NCBI GenBank assembly: GCA_902789365.1
Contig: CADANQ010000005.1
Coordinates: 1-61,713 of the forward strand
Origin: an uncultured Eubacteriales bacterium
GTDB lineage: Bacteria; Bacillota; Clostridia; Christensenellales; Aristaeellaceae
Direction of reading: 5' to 3'
Length of the DNA stretch: 61,713 nt
Position 1 is the stretch's first letter; the number at the start of each line of letters is the position of its first letter. Positions 26,524 through 38,465 of the stretch are shown here, one piece after another. The position numbers and the translations under genes are program-made. The notes beneath the pieces were generated by a model. The model made no database searches. It was not told the origin of the DNA and worked only from the letters and a program-made list of their open reading frames with translations.

Positions 26524-26665
26524 TTTTCCCGGTCCCGACGGAAAGCGCGCCGGCGGACCCGCCTTTCATGTGCGGGAAGAAAAACGCGCCGAAAAACGTT
26601 ATTGTTTACGACGGTACCCCAAAGACGCGGGAAAGGAACGGCAAAGGCCGGAAGGGAGGAAAGAA

Positions 26666-28039
26666 ATGCTCAAAAAAATCGTATCTCTCATCCTGGCCCT
26701 TGCGGCGCTGTTCTTTGCCCTGCCCGCGGGGGCGGGCGGGGCCGGGGACCTGAACGATTACGCCATCTGTTCCTTTTCCAGAAGCTTTCCGGTGTATACC
26801 GGGCCGGGGGAGGAATATTTCCGCGTGGACGGCAGCGCCAAATACGGCAGCGGATCCTGCAGGGTCTGGGGCGCCGTGGGCGACTGGCTGCTGGTGGGCT
26901 TTCTGGTAAGAAGCGGCAAATACAGGATCGGCTACATCACCCGGGACGCGCTTTCCTGCGCAGTGGACCCCAGCGGAAAGCTGGACAGGGAGCTTTCCTT
27001 CCTGAACAGGAAGGCGACGGTGGTCAAAACCGGCGCCCCGCTGACCGACGACCCGGTGCTGAACAACGAGCGCTTCTGCTTTATGCAGGGCGGGCAGGAG
27101 GTCGTGGTGCTGGGCTACTACGGCAACTGGGTTTATGTGGAAACGAATATCACCACGGCCCAGCGGGGACGCGGCTTCGTGAGGAAATTCAACCTGGTGC
27201 TTTCATCCGATCCCGCTCCGACCCCGACGCCCGAGCCCCGGTATTCCGCGACCGCGATGCCCGCTTTGACGCCCGTTCCCACGGTGGGCGTATGGGCGGC
27301 GGGGGACGGCGGGATTTATTTGGGCACCTGGGCGCCTCAGGCGACGGCCCGGCCGGAGGAATGGGCCCCGGCGCAGGAAGCGGCCGCCTCCGGCGGCAGC
27401 CTGCTCCGTTCCCTGGAACACAATTGCCCCGCCACCGGCGTCATGCTCCCCGCCGCCTTCGATCCCCATGTTGCGTCCTACGTGCTGACGGTGGCGTCCT
27501 GGGTGAGCCGGGTCCGCTTTACACCCGCGGCGGCGGACGAAAACGCCATGATTACCGTGAACGGGGAATACGTGCCCTCCGGTACGCCGTCTTCATACAT
27601 CACCCTGAGCAACGAGCCCAAACGGGTTGAGATCGTCGTCTGGGGCGCGGGCGGATCGCAGACGGTGTATACCGTCTTCCTGCAGCGCCGGCCCTCCGAA
27701 AAAAAGACCGGCATCGCCGTGGCGCATATCCGATCCCTGGAAAAGAGCGGGGCCGAGTGGATCATGACCGTGGACCCGGTGGACCTCGTTATGCGGGAAA
27801 ACGACTATATGAACGGCTCCAGATCCACCTGGACCGACGCGTCCTCCGAGCGGATCGCCTTCACCGTGGACCCGCACTGCGATCTGTGGTACGGCAAGCC
27901 GGACAGCGCTTTTCAGGCCCCGGACGTCATGACATTCGCGGCCGCCTGGCCAAATGACGGATCGGACCTGTATTACGTCGTGTATATCGAGGACGCCGCG
28001 GTGGCCGTGATGCCTTACGAAGAGGTCCGCGTCCGGTAA
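26666..28039 (+). CDS. Secreted protein with SH3-like region and cadherin-like beta-sandwich domain
   Basis: A 457-residue exported protein. A signal peptide spans residues 1-24. Two SH3-like stretches occupy about 30-185 ('FPVYTGPGEEYFRVDG', 'VLGYYGNWVYVETN'). A Pro/Thr-rich linker (about 186-240) leads to a cadherin-like beta-sandwich domain of PF12733 type: 'CPATGVMLPAAFDPHVASYVLTV ' with the terminal 'GSQTVYTVFLQR' (about 250-350). The last 100 residues are unassigned. Probably a cell-envelope protein. Start at 26666 after GAAGGGAGGAAAGAA. Confidence 0.75.
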   Translation: MLKKIVSLILALAALFFALPAGAGGAGDLNDYAICSFSRSFPVYTGPGEEYFRVDGSAKYGSGSCRVWGAVGDWLLVGFLVRSGKYRIGYITRDALSCAVDPSGKLDRELSFLNRKATVVKTGAPLTDDPVLNNERFCFMQGGQEVVVLGYYGNWVYVETNITTAQRGRGFVRKFNLVLSSDPAPTPTPEPRYSATAMPALTPVPTVGVWAAGDGGIYLGTWAPQATARPEEWAPAQEAAASGGSLLRSLEHNCPATGVMLPAAFDPHVASYVLTVASWVSRVRFTPAAADENAMITVNGEYVPSGTPSSYITLSNEPKRVEIVVWGAGGSQTVYTVFLQRRPSEKKTGIAVAHIRSLEKSGAEWIMTVDPVDLVMRENDYMNGSRSTWTDASSERIAFTVDPHCDLWYGKPDSAFQAPDVMTFAAAWPNDGSDLYYVVYIEDAAVAVMPYEEVRVR

Positions 28040-28075
28040 AAGCTCCCGGACGGATCCATGACGCAAAAAACGCAA

Positions 28076-28105
28076 AAAAGACGGCCCCGGAAGGCGCCGT
28101 CTTTT
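28076..28105. terminator. Bidirectional terminator
   Basis: AAAAGACGGC (28076-28085) pairs with GCCGTCTTTT (28096-28105). It separates two convergent genes. Confidence 0.85.
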
Positions 28106-28154
28106 CGAAAAACCGTGTGTTCGGCCGCCGGACAACGCGCGGCCGCGCCGGGGA

Positions 28155-29024
28155 TCAGTCCGGGAACGGGATAAATTCAAGATAGAGAAGATAGGACCCC
28201 TGCAGAGGGATATTGCCGATGATGTCCTGATCGTACCAGAGGATCAGATCTCCCGCGTTTGCCACCGGACTGTTGAAAGCCTGGATCCCGCCGTATTTCC
28301 TGATAAGCTGCTCTTCACGCTGTTCCCGCCTGTCTTCCGATTTCACGGATATACCGATCGTAAAGAAATCCGGATCAACGAACGAGGGGTCGACGACAAA
28401 ACGCAGCATGCCCCTCTGCGGAGCCGTGAACGAGAACCGGCCCCCCCTCATGTTATGGACCCGGAGCACCCTGTTCAGCTGACTAAGGCTGATCGTTACG
28501 TATTGGCGGCCGGTATTGTCGACGTAAATATCCTCCGCGACCTTCTCCCAATCGATGCTGCCGGGATCCTGCCGGCCGTCCGCGCGCTCGTCGGTTTCCT
28601 GAAGTATCGTCGGCGTCGGTGCGGGCGTTGGTGTAGGCGTCGGCGTCGGTGTCGGCGTTGGCGTCGGCATCGGTGTGGGCGTCGGTGTGGGTGTCGGTGT
28701 CCGTGTCGGTGTGGGCGTCGGTGTCCGTGTCGGTGTCGGCGTCCGTATCGACGTCGGCGTCGGCGTTTGCCTTGTTCTCGGCGTTTGCTCCGGAGGCCGC
28801 GTCGGCAGCGCTGTCGACGCCGGCGTCGGGTCTGCGTACCAGGGCGGAGGACCGTAAACAACCTCCTGGATGAATGACGGGCCAAATTCCCCCTCCAGTA
28901 TTTCCACCACCCATGGCGGCAGGTCCTCCGGTAATGTGTATACGGCAGTATCGGCAAGCGCGCCGCTTTGCAGGGCCAGCGCGACCAGGGCGCTGCCGGC
29001 GATGATCCTGGCGCTTTTTTTCAT
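28155..29024 (-). CDS. Secreted Pro-Thr repeat protein, unknown function
   Basis: A 289-residue exported protein that I do not recognise. Residues 1-24 are a signal peptide ending ALAD. A short domain (about 25-65) has Trp/Pro-rich '[18 protein letters not shown]'. Residues about 66-140 are a Pro-Thr tract broken by Arg, Met and Ala. Residues about 150-289 form a mixed alpha/beta domain without cysteines. The gene starts 15 bases behind a radical SAM gene on the same strand, after AAAGGAGGCGGCATATC. Pairing with a modifying enzyme raises the possibility that it is a substrate, but no core-peptide motif was found. Confidence 0.8.
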   Translation of the reverse strand: MKKSARIIAGSALVALALQSGALADTAVYTLPEDLPPWVVEILEGEFGPSFIQEVVYGPPPWYADPTPASTALPTRPPEQTPRTRQTPTPTSIRTPTPTRTPTPTPTRTPTPTPTPTPMPTPTPTPTPTPTPTPAPTPTILQETDERADGRQDPGSIDWEKVAEDIYVDNTGRQYVTISLSQLNRVLRVHNMRGGRFSFTAPQRGMLRFVVDPSFVDPDFFTIGISVKSEDRREQREEQLIRKYGGIQAFNSPVANAGDLILWYDQDIIGNIPLQGSYLLYLEFIPFPD

Positions 29025-29039
29025 GATATGCCGCCTCCT

Positions 29040-30119
29040 TTATTCAAATGCTGTGCCGCGCATGCATACCTGCTGTACGCCGCCGTCAAAATCCCAGCTG
29101 TGACAGGATCCCCCGCCGCAGAAGCGTTTATGGGGACAGGCGGAACACTCCGCGCTTTCGTCCGCCCAATCACCGCGGAAGAATTCGAATTTTTCCTCCC
29201 AGACCCGGGAAAAGTCGTCCCGGTATATATTTCCCTGAACGGTCCGCGAATTTCTGGGGATATTCAGGCATGCCCCGATATCCCCGTTGGTCATGACGCT
29301 CGCCACCGTTCTGCCGGCCTGGCAGCAGAAAAACCAGTCCCTGACCTCCCGTTCGTACTTGAGACCCAGGTAATGGCAGCAGCCGTAGGTGACGGGATAC
29401 CGCATCTCACGCTTTTCACGGATAAAATCCAGAAGGCGCAGGCGTTCGTCCGGCGTCAGAAGCAGGTCGGGATTCAGCTTTGCGCGCCCGATCGGTTCCA
29501 TATCCACAATGCGCCAGGAATCGATATCCAGGCCGACGAAGCATTCGAACATCCTGTCCAGTTCCCCGATGCTGCCGTGGTTGATCACCGATGTGATCTG
29601 CAGATTCGCCGAGCCGCATTCCCCGATCAGCGCCTCGATGCCCCGCATCGTCTCACGATAGGCGCCGGGCCGTTCGCGGATCCGGTCGTGAACGGCCTCC
29701 GGCCCGTCGACGCTGACGGAAACGGAATACATCCCCGCACGGGACAACTCCCTGGCCATGGCTTTATCGATCAGCGTGGCGTTGGAGGTGATCCCCCAGA
29801 CAAAGCCCATGCCGCGGGCGTCGTTTGCGATGTCCAGGAAGTCCTTCCGGAGCAGCGGCTCGCCGCCCGTCAGCGCCAGGAACGGGAGCCGGCCCTCAAA
29901 ATCCCGCTTCACCTTTGCAAGCAGCGTGTGATAATCGGCGGCGGAGACCGTCGGGCACGGCCGTGATGAGCAGCTTGAACCGCAGTGCAGGCAATGCTCG
30001 TTGCATTGCAGGGTCAGTTCCAGAAACAGCTGGCGCAGAGGATGCGCTTTTTTCATCCGTTCCCGCTGCGAAGCGACGGCCTCCAATTGCTTCAGCTTCC
30101 ACTTTTCCAGTTCCGTCAT
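29040..30119 (-). CDS. Radical SAM/SPASM domain protein
   Basis: A 359-residue cytosolic radical SAM enzyme. 'CNEHCLHC' (about 38-45) is the CxxxCxxC motif for the SAM-binding [4Fe-4S] cluster; 'LALTGGEPLLR' is the GGE motif. The C terminus has a SPASM-type cysteine set: 'FFCCQAG', 'GDIGACLN', 'CSACPHKRFCGGGSCHSW' and a last Cys near the end, sufficient for auxiliary clusters. Enzymes of this group modify ribosomal peptides, sulfatases or other proteins; the substrate is not visible from sequence. It is the first gene of a leftward pair and starts at ATG after CGGAGCGGCGAT. Confidence 0.9.
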   Translation of the reverse strand: MTELEKWKLKQLEAVASQRERMKKAHPLRQLFLELTLQCNEHCLHCGSSCSSRPCPTVSAADYHTLLAKVKRDFEGRLPFLALTGGEPLLRKDFLDIANDARGMGFVWGITSNATLIDKAMARELSRAGMYSVSVSVDGPEAVHDRIRERPGAYRETMRGIEALIGECGSANLQITSVINHGSIGELDRMFECFVGLDIDSWRIVDMEPIGRAKLNPDLLLTPDERLRLLDFIREKREMRYPVTYGCCHYLGLKYEREVRDWFFCCQAGRTVASVMTNGDIGACLNIPRNSRTVQGNIYRDDFSRVWEEKFEFFRGDWADESAECSACPHKRFCGGGSCHSWDFDGGVQQVCMRGTAFE

Positions 30120-30156
30120 ATCGCCGCTCCGTTATCCGATCATACTTATGAATAAT

Positions 30157-30185
30157 ATACTATCACGCGCGCGCCGGGATGTAAA
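30157..30185 (-). promoter_or_regulatory. Promoter of the radical SAM / Pro-Thr protein operon
   Basis: Minus strand: TTTACA (30180-30185), 17 bp, TAGTAT (30157-30162), about 40 bases before the ATG. The -10 matches consensus at four of six positions. Confidence 0.5.
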
Positions 30186-30248
30186 GAAAAACCGGACTGA
30201 TATTTGACGCCGCCGCCTTCGGCGTAATCCCGTATTGAAAAAAACTGG

Positions 30249-30301
30249 TATCTGTTCTGTCCGCAGGACTGAACAGATACGCTTTAAACATGATCTGTTT
30301 A
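30249..30301. promoter_or_regulatory. Two inverted repeats in the radical SAM / carB intergenic region
   Basis: TATCTGTTC (30249-30257) and GAACAGATA (30271-30279) are perfectly inverted and enclose a further GTCC/GGAC pair. A second repeat, TAAACA (30285-30290) and TGTTTA (30296-30301), follows. Neither has a T tract. They lie 65-115 bases upstream of the carB promoter and 65-120 bases from the opposite promoter, so an operator role for either gene is possible. Confidence 0.5.
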
Positions 30302-30365
30302 CGGCGTGCATGACGCGAAATGAAACAACTCCCCGAGCGAAAACAAACAAGGAACAAATCCGTTC

Positions 30366-30394
30366 TTGAAGTAAACGAAAAAGTGCTTTATAAT
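30366..30394 (+). promoter_or_regulatory. Sigma-A promoter of carB
   Basis: TTGAAG (30366-30371), 17 bp, TATAAT (30389-30394), about 105 bases before the ATG at 30501. Confidence 0.85.
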
Positions 30395-30500
30395 ATTCTG
30401 CGGCCCGCCCGCCGCCGCTTTCCGCTGTTTTTTGACGGAACGGCGCGGAACGGGGCTGTCCGGCCGCGCGGGCGGCTTTGCATAAAGAAAGGGGAATTCC

Positions 30501-33713
<3,213 letters not shown>

Positions 33714-33762
33714 AGAAGCCCCGGCGCCATGAACACACGACGACAGAAGGGATCAAAGGGAA

Positions 33763-34608
33763 ATGATACGTATTTTGTCTGACAGTACCAGCGACCTGGG
33801 AGAGGAACTGATTAAGCGCTACGGCGTCACCGTGCTGCCGCTGCATGTGCTGCTGGGGGAAAAGGATTACCGGGACGGGGCCGACATCACGGCCGAAATG
33901 ATTTTTGACTGGGCCGACAAAAACAAATCCGTCCCCAAGACCGCCGCGCCTTCCGCGGAGGAGGTCAAGGCCGTCCTCAGGGAGGGCCTGGACGCCGGGG
34001 ACGAATGGGTCTGCTTTACCATTTCATCGGAAATGTCCGCCTGCTTCAGCGTTCTTCAGCTGGCGGCCAGGCAGCTCCGCGCGGAGGACAGGATCTCGGT
34101 GGTGGATTCCCGCAACCTGTCCACGGGCATCGCCCACCTGGTGATCGGCGCCTGCGAGGACGCGGCGGCGGGTATGAGCCGCGAGGAAATCGTGCGGCGC
34201 GCGGCGGACGATATCCCCAGGGTCCGGGCGTCCTTTGTGGTGGATACCCTGGAATACCTTCACCGGGGCGGCAGGTGCTCCGGGCTCAGCGCCATGATGG
34301 GCAGCATCCTGCACATCCATCCCCGCATCGCCGTTGCGGACGGGAAAATGCATCCCGACGTCAAATACCGCGGACACCTGGAAAAGGTGATCATGCGCTA
34401 TGTGAAGGACATGGAGGAACAGCTGAAAAAGAGCCGTCCGCGGCGGGTGTTCATCACCCATTCCCATGTGGATCCCGCCATTGTGGACAAGGTGCGGGAA
34501 TACCTTCTCTCCCTCGGGCATTTTGAGGAGGTGCTGGAGACCTACGCCGGCGGCGTGATCACCAGCCACTGCGGCCCCGGCACCCTGGGCGTATTGTATA
34601 TGGAATGA
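33763..34608 (+). CDS. DegV family fatty-acid-binding protein
   Basis: A 281-residue protein of the DegV/FakB type, which binds a fatty acid for phosphorylation by FakA. 'RILSDSTSDLGEELIKRYGVTVLPLHV' at the N terminus, 'SAEEVKAVL', 'DSRNLSTGIAHLV' (serine and arginine that hold the carboxylate in family structures) and 'LEYLHRGGRCSG' are conserved. Length is standard. It follows carB by 49 bases (RBS AAAGGGAA), but a functional link is not evident. Ends before a strong hairpin. Confidence 0.93.
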   Translation: MIRILSDSTSDLGEELIKRYGVTVLPLHVLLGEKDYRDGADITAEMIFDWADKNKSVPKTAAPSAEEVKAVLREGLDAGDEWVCFTISSEMSACFSVLQLAARQLRAEDRISVVDSRNLSTGIAHLVIGACEDAAAGMSREEIVRRAADDIPRVRASFVVDTLEYLHRGGRCSGLSAMMGSILHIHPRIAVADGKMHPDVKYRGHLEKVIMRYVKDMEEQLKKSRPRRVFITHSHVDPAIVDKVREYLLSLGHFEEVLETYAGGVITSHCGPGTLGVLYME

Positions 34609-34617
34609 TAAAAATAC

Positions 34618-34658
34618 CGCCGCGCGCCCCCTCCCATCCCGGGAGGGGGCGCGCGGCG
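34618..34658. terminator. Very stable bidirectional hairpin
   Basis: Arms 34618-34635 and 34641-34658 pair over 18 bp around an ATCCC loop. On the minus strand a TATTTTTA tract follows, so it most clearly terminates the leftward hypothetical gene at 34676. Confidence 0.85.
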
Positions 34659-34675
34659 CTGTCCGGGGCACGGCG

Positions 34676-36250
34676 TCAGCGCCGTTCGGGCTTTGCTGTT
34701 ATTGTGAAAACGGTCAAAAGATCCGCGGCGACGCGCTGCGGGACCTCATAGAAAGCATCCCGCCTGAGCGCGGCGCCAAAGACGAGGCCGTTCTCTTCCC
34801 ATATTCCGATAAGAGCGTCCCTGAAACGATGCTCGGAGACAATCTTCCCGTCCTCATCGCACAGGATCAGCGTGCTGCCGGACCCTGTGTCCGTAAAACC
34901 CGCAAGAAGGCCGTCCGACAGGATATAACGCATGGGGACCGGCGTTTCGGGACGGATGGTCTTCTTATCGCCGCCGATCAGGTCGAGCCGCAGCAGATCG
35001 CAGCCGCCTTTTTCGCGAGGGACAGGCGCAAACAGGCAATGCCCCGAAAAGAAGACCGTATCGGGCCGTATGTCATTGTCCGGCTGAAAACGCCGGATCT
35101 CGTGAAAATCCCGATCCAGCAGGGCAACGCCGCCCCCGGAAAGACAGCAGACGAGGCATTCCATCCCCGGGCACCGGCGGAGACAGCGCAGATCGTCCTC
35201 CCCGGGCAGGACGCGTTCGGTCAGGACCGATCCGTCGTCCGGCGAGATGCGCCAAATCCTGTCGTTCGTTGTCTTTTTAAGGGAGGAGGAGTACAGAACG
35301 ATCTCTTCACGGTCTGTCGGGAGGGAAAACAGTTTCTGCAAAGGCACAAGCTCGGGGGAGAATCTCCACTGTTCGGCCCCCTGCCTGTCCAGGCACACGA
35401 CGCTTTTCCTCATCAGGGATTCGCAGACGACAAAACCGCGGCGGTTCATCATCAGCGGCTCGCCCACAAAAAACGGAAATGAAAATACGGCGGTTTCCCG
35501 CTTCCGGTCGTCGGCCGCCAGCACGGCGTTGTAACCGCGGGAAGACGGCTGGCCGGGCCGGGAGACGTTCATCGGCAGCAGGATAAGGAAAGGACTGCCG
35601 CCCGGACTCAGCTGCCGGCGGGGCAGATCCCCGATCAGCCTGAACAGATCCGGACCTGCCTTTCCGCGGAGATGATCGCACAGATCCGTCCGGAACCTGA
35701 CGGGATCCGGCCACGCGGCGCGGTCGAGCGTTTTAATCTGAAAACGCGCGGACATTTTCCGAAGGGCGTCGCGGCGCGCGCGAACGGCGTCCCAGGTCTT
35801 CCGGCCGTGCCGGACGGGGGCGACGGCCTCCCCTTCGTACATAGCGCCGAAGGGCAGGCCGAAGGTCTCTTCAAGCAGGGATATTTTTTCCGCCAGGGAT
35901 GCGCAGTCCCCGAGGGCACGGAGCTTTTTAAGCGCGTCGGGATCGTCGGGCAGCAGGCCGGCCAGCAAAGAAAGCTTTTTTCCCTTTCCTTCGCTGCCGA
36001 CCGCGGCGGCCCTCCTGCCTGCCTGAAGGAGCGAAAGCTCGAAGCATTCGTCGTCAAAACAGACAAAGACAAGGACGTCGCCCGCGGCCTTTTCCGCGGC
36101 GTGCATAAGGCGCAGCGGATCCCGCTCCTCCGACAGCGCCATGTTCCAGCCGTTGAGTCCCGTCAAAAACCGGGCCTTTTTGCCGAGAGCGGCCTTCAGC
36201 GTATCGGTATCTTCGTCACGGAAGAACAGATTGCAAAAGGTGGTTCCCAT
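34676..36250 (-). CDS. Uncharacterised protein, possible beta-propeller C-terminal part
   Basis: A 524-residue protein I do not recognise. It has no signal peptide or membrane segment. Residues about 1-190 are mixed alpha/beta. From about 230 onward the pattern of short strands with 'VVCLDRQGAEQWRFSPEL', 'RIWRISPDDGSVLTERV', 'VALLDRDFHEIRRF' and 'LILCDEDGKIVSEHRF' resembles repeating four-stranded blades of a WD40/PQQ-like propeller. No catalytic motif is visible. It is monocistronic; the start follows GGGAAAGGGACCGAGAAA. Codon use and GC match the neighbours. Confidence 0.65.
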   Translation of the reverse strand: MGTTFCNLFFRDEDTDTLKAALGKKARFLTGLNGWNMALSEERDPLRLMHAAEKAAGDVLVFVCFDDECFELSLLQAGRRAAAVGSEGKGKKLSLLAGLLPDDPDALKKLRALGDCASLAEKISLLEETFGLPFGAMYEGEAVAPVRHGRKTWDAVRARRDALRKMSARFQIKTLDRAAWPDPVRFRTDLCDHLRGKAGPDLFRLIGDLPRRQLSPGGSPFLILLPMNVSRPGQPSSRGYNAVLAADDRKRETAVFSFPFFVGEPLMMNRRGFVVCESLMRKSVVCLDRQGAEQWRFSPELVPLQKLFSLPTDREEIVLYSSSLKKTTNDRIWRISPDDGSVLTERVLPGEDDLRCLRRCPGMECLVCCLSGGGVALLDRDFHEIRRFQPDNDIRPDTVFFSGHCLFAPVPREKGGCDLLRLDLIGGDKKTIRPETPVPMRYILSDGLLAGFTDTGSGSTLILCDEDGKIVSEHRFRDALIGIWEENGLVFGAALRRDAFYEVPQRVAADLLTVFTITAKPERR

Positions 36251-36339
36251 TTTCTCGGTCCCTTTCCCGAAGCGTTTTGTTTTTATATCCGCGTTTTATC
36301 ACGGGGAACGAACAGGTCCGGCGCCCGGCGCGGCTGATT

Positions 36340-37644
36340 TTATTCCGTGAGGAAGGGGGCGAAAGCCTCGTCCAGGCGGTCCCGGTTGTCGACAAGGAAT
36401 ACCTCCGCGCCCATGTTTTTGAGTCCGGAGGCCGTGCTTTCGGGATCGGCGCCGAAAATGCGGACGTCGCAGTGGTCCAGGATGGCCTCCAGGTCCGACG
36501 GCAGGATTGCGTGGCCGTCCAGGTGGACGATCATGGCGGTATTTTCCCTTCGGCCCCACAAGTCCCATACCTGCCGGGAGGCGAGCCAGGCAAGGCACTG
36601 GCCCTCGGTGTTGTTCCAGCCCTCGGACGTGACGCCGGTCACCACGATCAGGTGCCGGTTTTTTTCGGCGCACAAGGCGCAGAGCATGTACTGCTCCACC
36701 GGGATGTGCTTTGCCGAGGGGATGGTCAGAAAATTCCTGCAGAACCAGTAGCCCTCGCCTCCCTGCAGGTTGGCAAGGGGCTCGTTGATGGATTCGTTTT
36801 CCCAGCTTTCCGGTCCGCCCAGGGAGGAGAGGTCGTATTTTTTGCCGTGATTGTCCCCCCGGAAGACGGCGGCGCCTCCGGCGCCGGAGCAGGAGGGAAC
36901 CGTGACGCGGATCCGGGGGTCATAGGCGCCGGCCACCAGGGCGGATTTGCCGTACCGGGAAACCCCCGCGACGACGCACAGGGACGCGTCGATGTTCATT
37001 TGCCTGCCGGCTTCGCCCTCCAGGGCGTCGATAATCCGGCTGACGCCCCATCCCCAGATCGCCAGCACCCCGGGGAATTCCGCGTTCATCAGTTCGTAGG
37101 GATAAAGGGAATAGAATGCGCCCAGGTGCAGGCCGTTGTCCATGGCGATGTCGGTGGGGATATAGGTGACGCCGGCGTAGCCCCTTTCGGCCGCGGCGGC
37201 GCAGTTGGGGGAGGGGGACGGCGCCGCGCCGCCCCAGAGAAAGCCGTATTCGATATAGCAGGGAAAGCCTGCTTCCGGCTTTTCTCCCCGGGGCAGGGTG
37301 ACAAAAACCGCGAAGGACGCGGTTTTTTCGCCCCGGGCGACGGTGATGGTCAGTTGAACGGTGTTTTCCCAGGCGGTTTCCCCGAGGACGGAGGATACGG
37401 AAATCTCATCCTCCGGAAGCCTTCCGTAAACGTAATGCCGGTACAGTTCCAGGATCTCTTCCCGGCGCTTTTCCCAGTCCGCGGGCGAGGATACCCGCGA
37501 ACCGTCGCCGAGTGCCATCAAATCCGGCCATTCCTCAAGGACCGGCAGCAGGTTCGGGGCGGGAAACCCCTCGGCGCCGGCGGGAAACGCCCCGGCGGAC
37601 AGGACGGCGGCGGACAGAAGCAGGCTGAGAACCGTGCGTGCCAT
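36340..37644 (-). CDS. CE15-type glucuronoyl esterase-like secreted protein
   Basis: A 434-residue exported alpha/beta hydrolase. Signal peptide residues 1-24. 'VAGVSRYGKSALVAGAYDPRI' is the CE15-type nucleophile elbow; the normal GCSRxGK is GVSRYGK here, with the candidate serine about 228. 'VPSCSGAGGAAVFRG' and 'ANLQGGEGYWFCRNF' resemble CE15 substrate regions. Such enzymes split lignin-glucuronoxylan esters. The conserved Cys of the elbow is replaced by Val, and the triad acid and histidine were not verified. The start follows CGGGAGGGACCCTTC. Confidence 0.75.
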   Translation of the reverse strand: MARTVLSLLLSAAVLSAGAFPAGAEGFPAPNLLPVLEEWPDLMALGDGSRVSSPADWEKRREEILELYRHYVYGRLPEDEISVSSVLGETAWENTVQLTITVARGEKTASFAVFVTLPRGEKPEAGFPCYIEYGFLWGGAAPSPSPNCAAAAERGYAGVTYIPTDIAMDNGLHLGAFYSLYPYELMNAEFPGVLAIWGWGVSRIIDALEGEAGRQMNIDASLCVVAGVSRYGKSALVAGAYDPRIRVTVPSCSGAGGAAVFRGDNHGKKYDLSSLGGPESWENESINEPLANLQGGEGYWFCRNFLTIPSAKHIPVEQYMLCALCAEKNRHLIVVTGVTSEGWNNTEGQCLAWLASRQVWDLWGRRENTAMIVHLDGHAILPSDLEAILDHCDVRIFGADPESTASGLKNMGAEVFLVDNRDRLDEAFAPFLTE

Positions 37645-37815
37645 GAAGGGTCCCTCCCGTTATGTTTTTGCCCGGGAACCGGCCCGCGAAAGGCGCGGAT
37701 GAGGCGGATGATTGTTTCCTTGATTCTATCACAGGGCGCGGAAGAAATAAAAGGACCGAACAGTCACAAAATTGTAAAGAAAACGTAAAATATAGGGCGC
37801 CGGGGCGGAAAATGA

Positions 37816-37845
37816 TTGGACGAACCGGGGCTTTTCTGTTATCAT
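37816..37845 (+). promoter_or_regulatory. Possible promoter of ruvC
   Basis: TTGGAC (37816-37821), 18 bp, TATCAT (37840-37845). The -10 is close to consensus, the -35 poor. Confidence 0.4.
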
Positions 37846-37898
37846 ATCATAGCAGTTTAATGCCCGTCAGACTGCAGGCAAAAGGAAAGGAAACCGGA

Positions 37899-38393
37899 AT
37901 GAAGGTACTTGGGATCGATCCGGGCCTGGCGACCATGGGCTGGGGCGTGGTCGAAAACGAGGGTAGCCGGGTACGTTTTGTGGCGGCGGGTGCGCTGATC
38001 ACCCGTCCGGAGGAGAGCCTTCCCGAAAGGCTGCTTTCGATTTTTACCGGCACGCGGGACCTGTTGACCCTTTACCGGCCCGACGAGATCGCCTTCGAGG
38101 AGCTGTTTTTCGCCAAGAATATCACCACCGGCATCGCCGTCGGGCATGCCAGGGGCTGCACGCTGTGCGCCTGCGCGGAATACGGCAGGCCCATGTACGA
38201 ATACACCCCCATGCAGATCAAGCAGTCCGTTACCGGCTACGGCAAGGCGGACAAGCACCAGATGCAGCACATGGTGCGGCTGCTGCTGGGCCTGGACGAC
38301 ATCATCCGTCCGGACGACGCGGCGGACGCCGTGGCCGCGGCCCTGACCCATATCCAGGCCGGGCGGCTGAAGGAACAGTACCTGATGAAATAG
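37899..38393 (+). CDS. ruvC: Crossover junction endodeoxyribonuclease RuvC
   Basis: A 164-residue Holliday junction resolvase. 'VLGIDPGLATMGWGVVE' holds the first catalytic aspartate (residue 6), 'IAFEELFFAKN' the conserved glutamate (about 67), and 'RPDDAADAVAAALTH' the C-terminal acidic pair. Length is standard. The ATG at 37899 follows AAAGGAAAGGAAACCGGA; the upstream frame is open but has no ribosome site. It leads the ruvCAB cluster. Confidence 0.97.
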   Translation: MKVLGIDPGLATMGWGVVENEGSRVRFVAAGALITRPEESLPERLLSIFTGTRDLLTLYRPDEIAFEELFFAKNITTGIAVGHARGCTLCACAEYGRPMYEYTPMQIKQSVTGYGKADKHQMQHMVRLLLGLDDIIRPDDAADAVAAALTHIQAGRLKEQYLMK

Positions 38394-38465
38394 CTTTCCC
38401 GGCGCTTAAGCGCCGCGGGAAGCCGCCCGTGACAAAAACGATCTTCCCGACAGGAGAGAAAAAAC

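Noticed and set aside
28610-28800. Short tandem repeats considered as a CRISPR array
   Set aside because: Hexameric units with no unique spacers; they are codons of the Pro-Thr tract.
30249-30301. Inverted repeats upstream of carB considered as a PyrR attenuator
   Set aside because: They lie upstream of the carB promoter rather than in its leader, and no anti-terminator/terminator pair or PyrR site was recognised.
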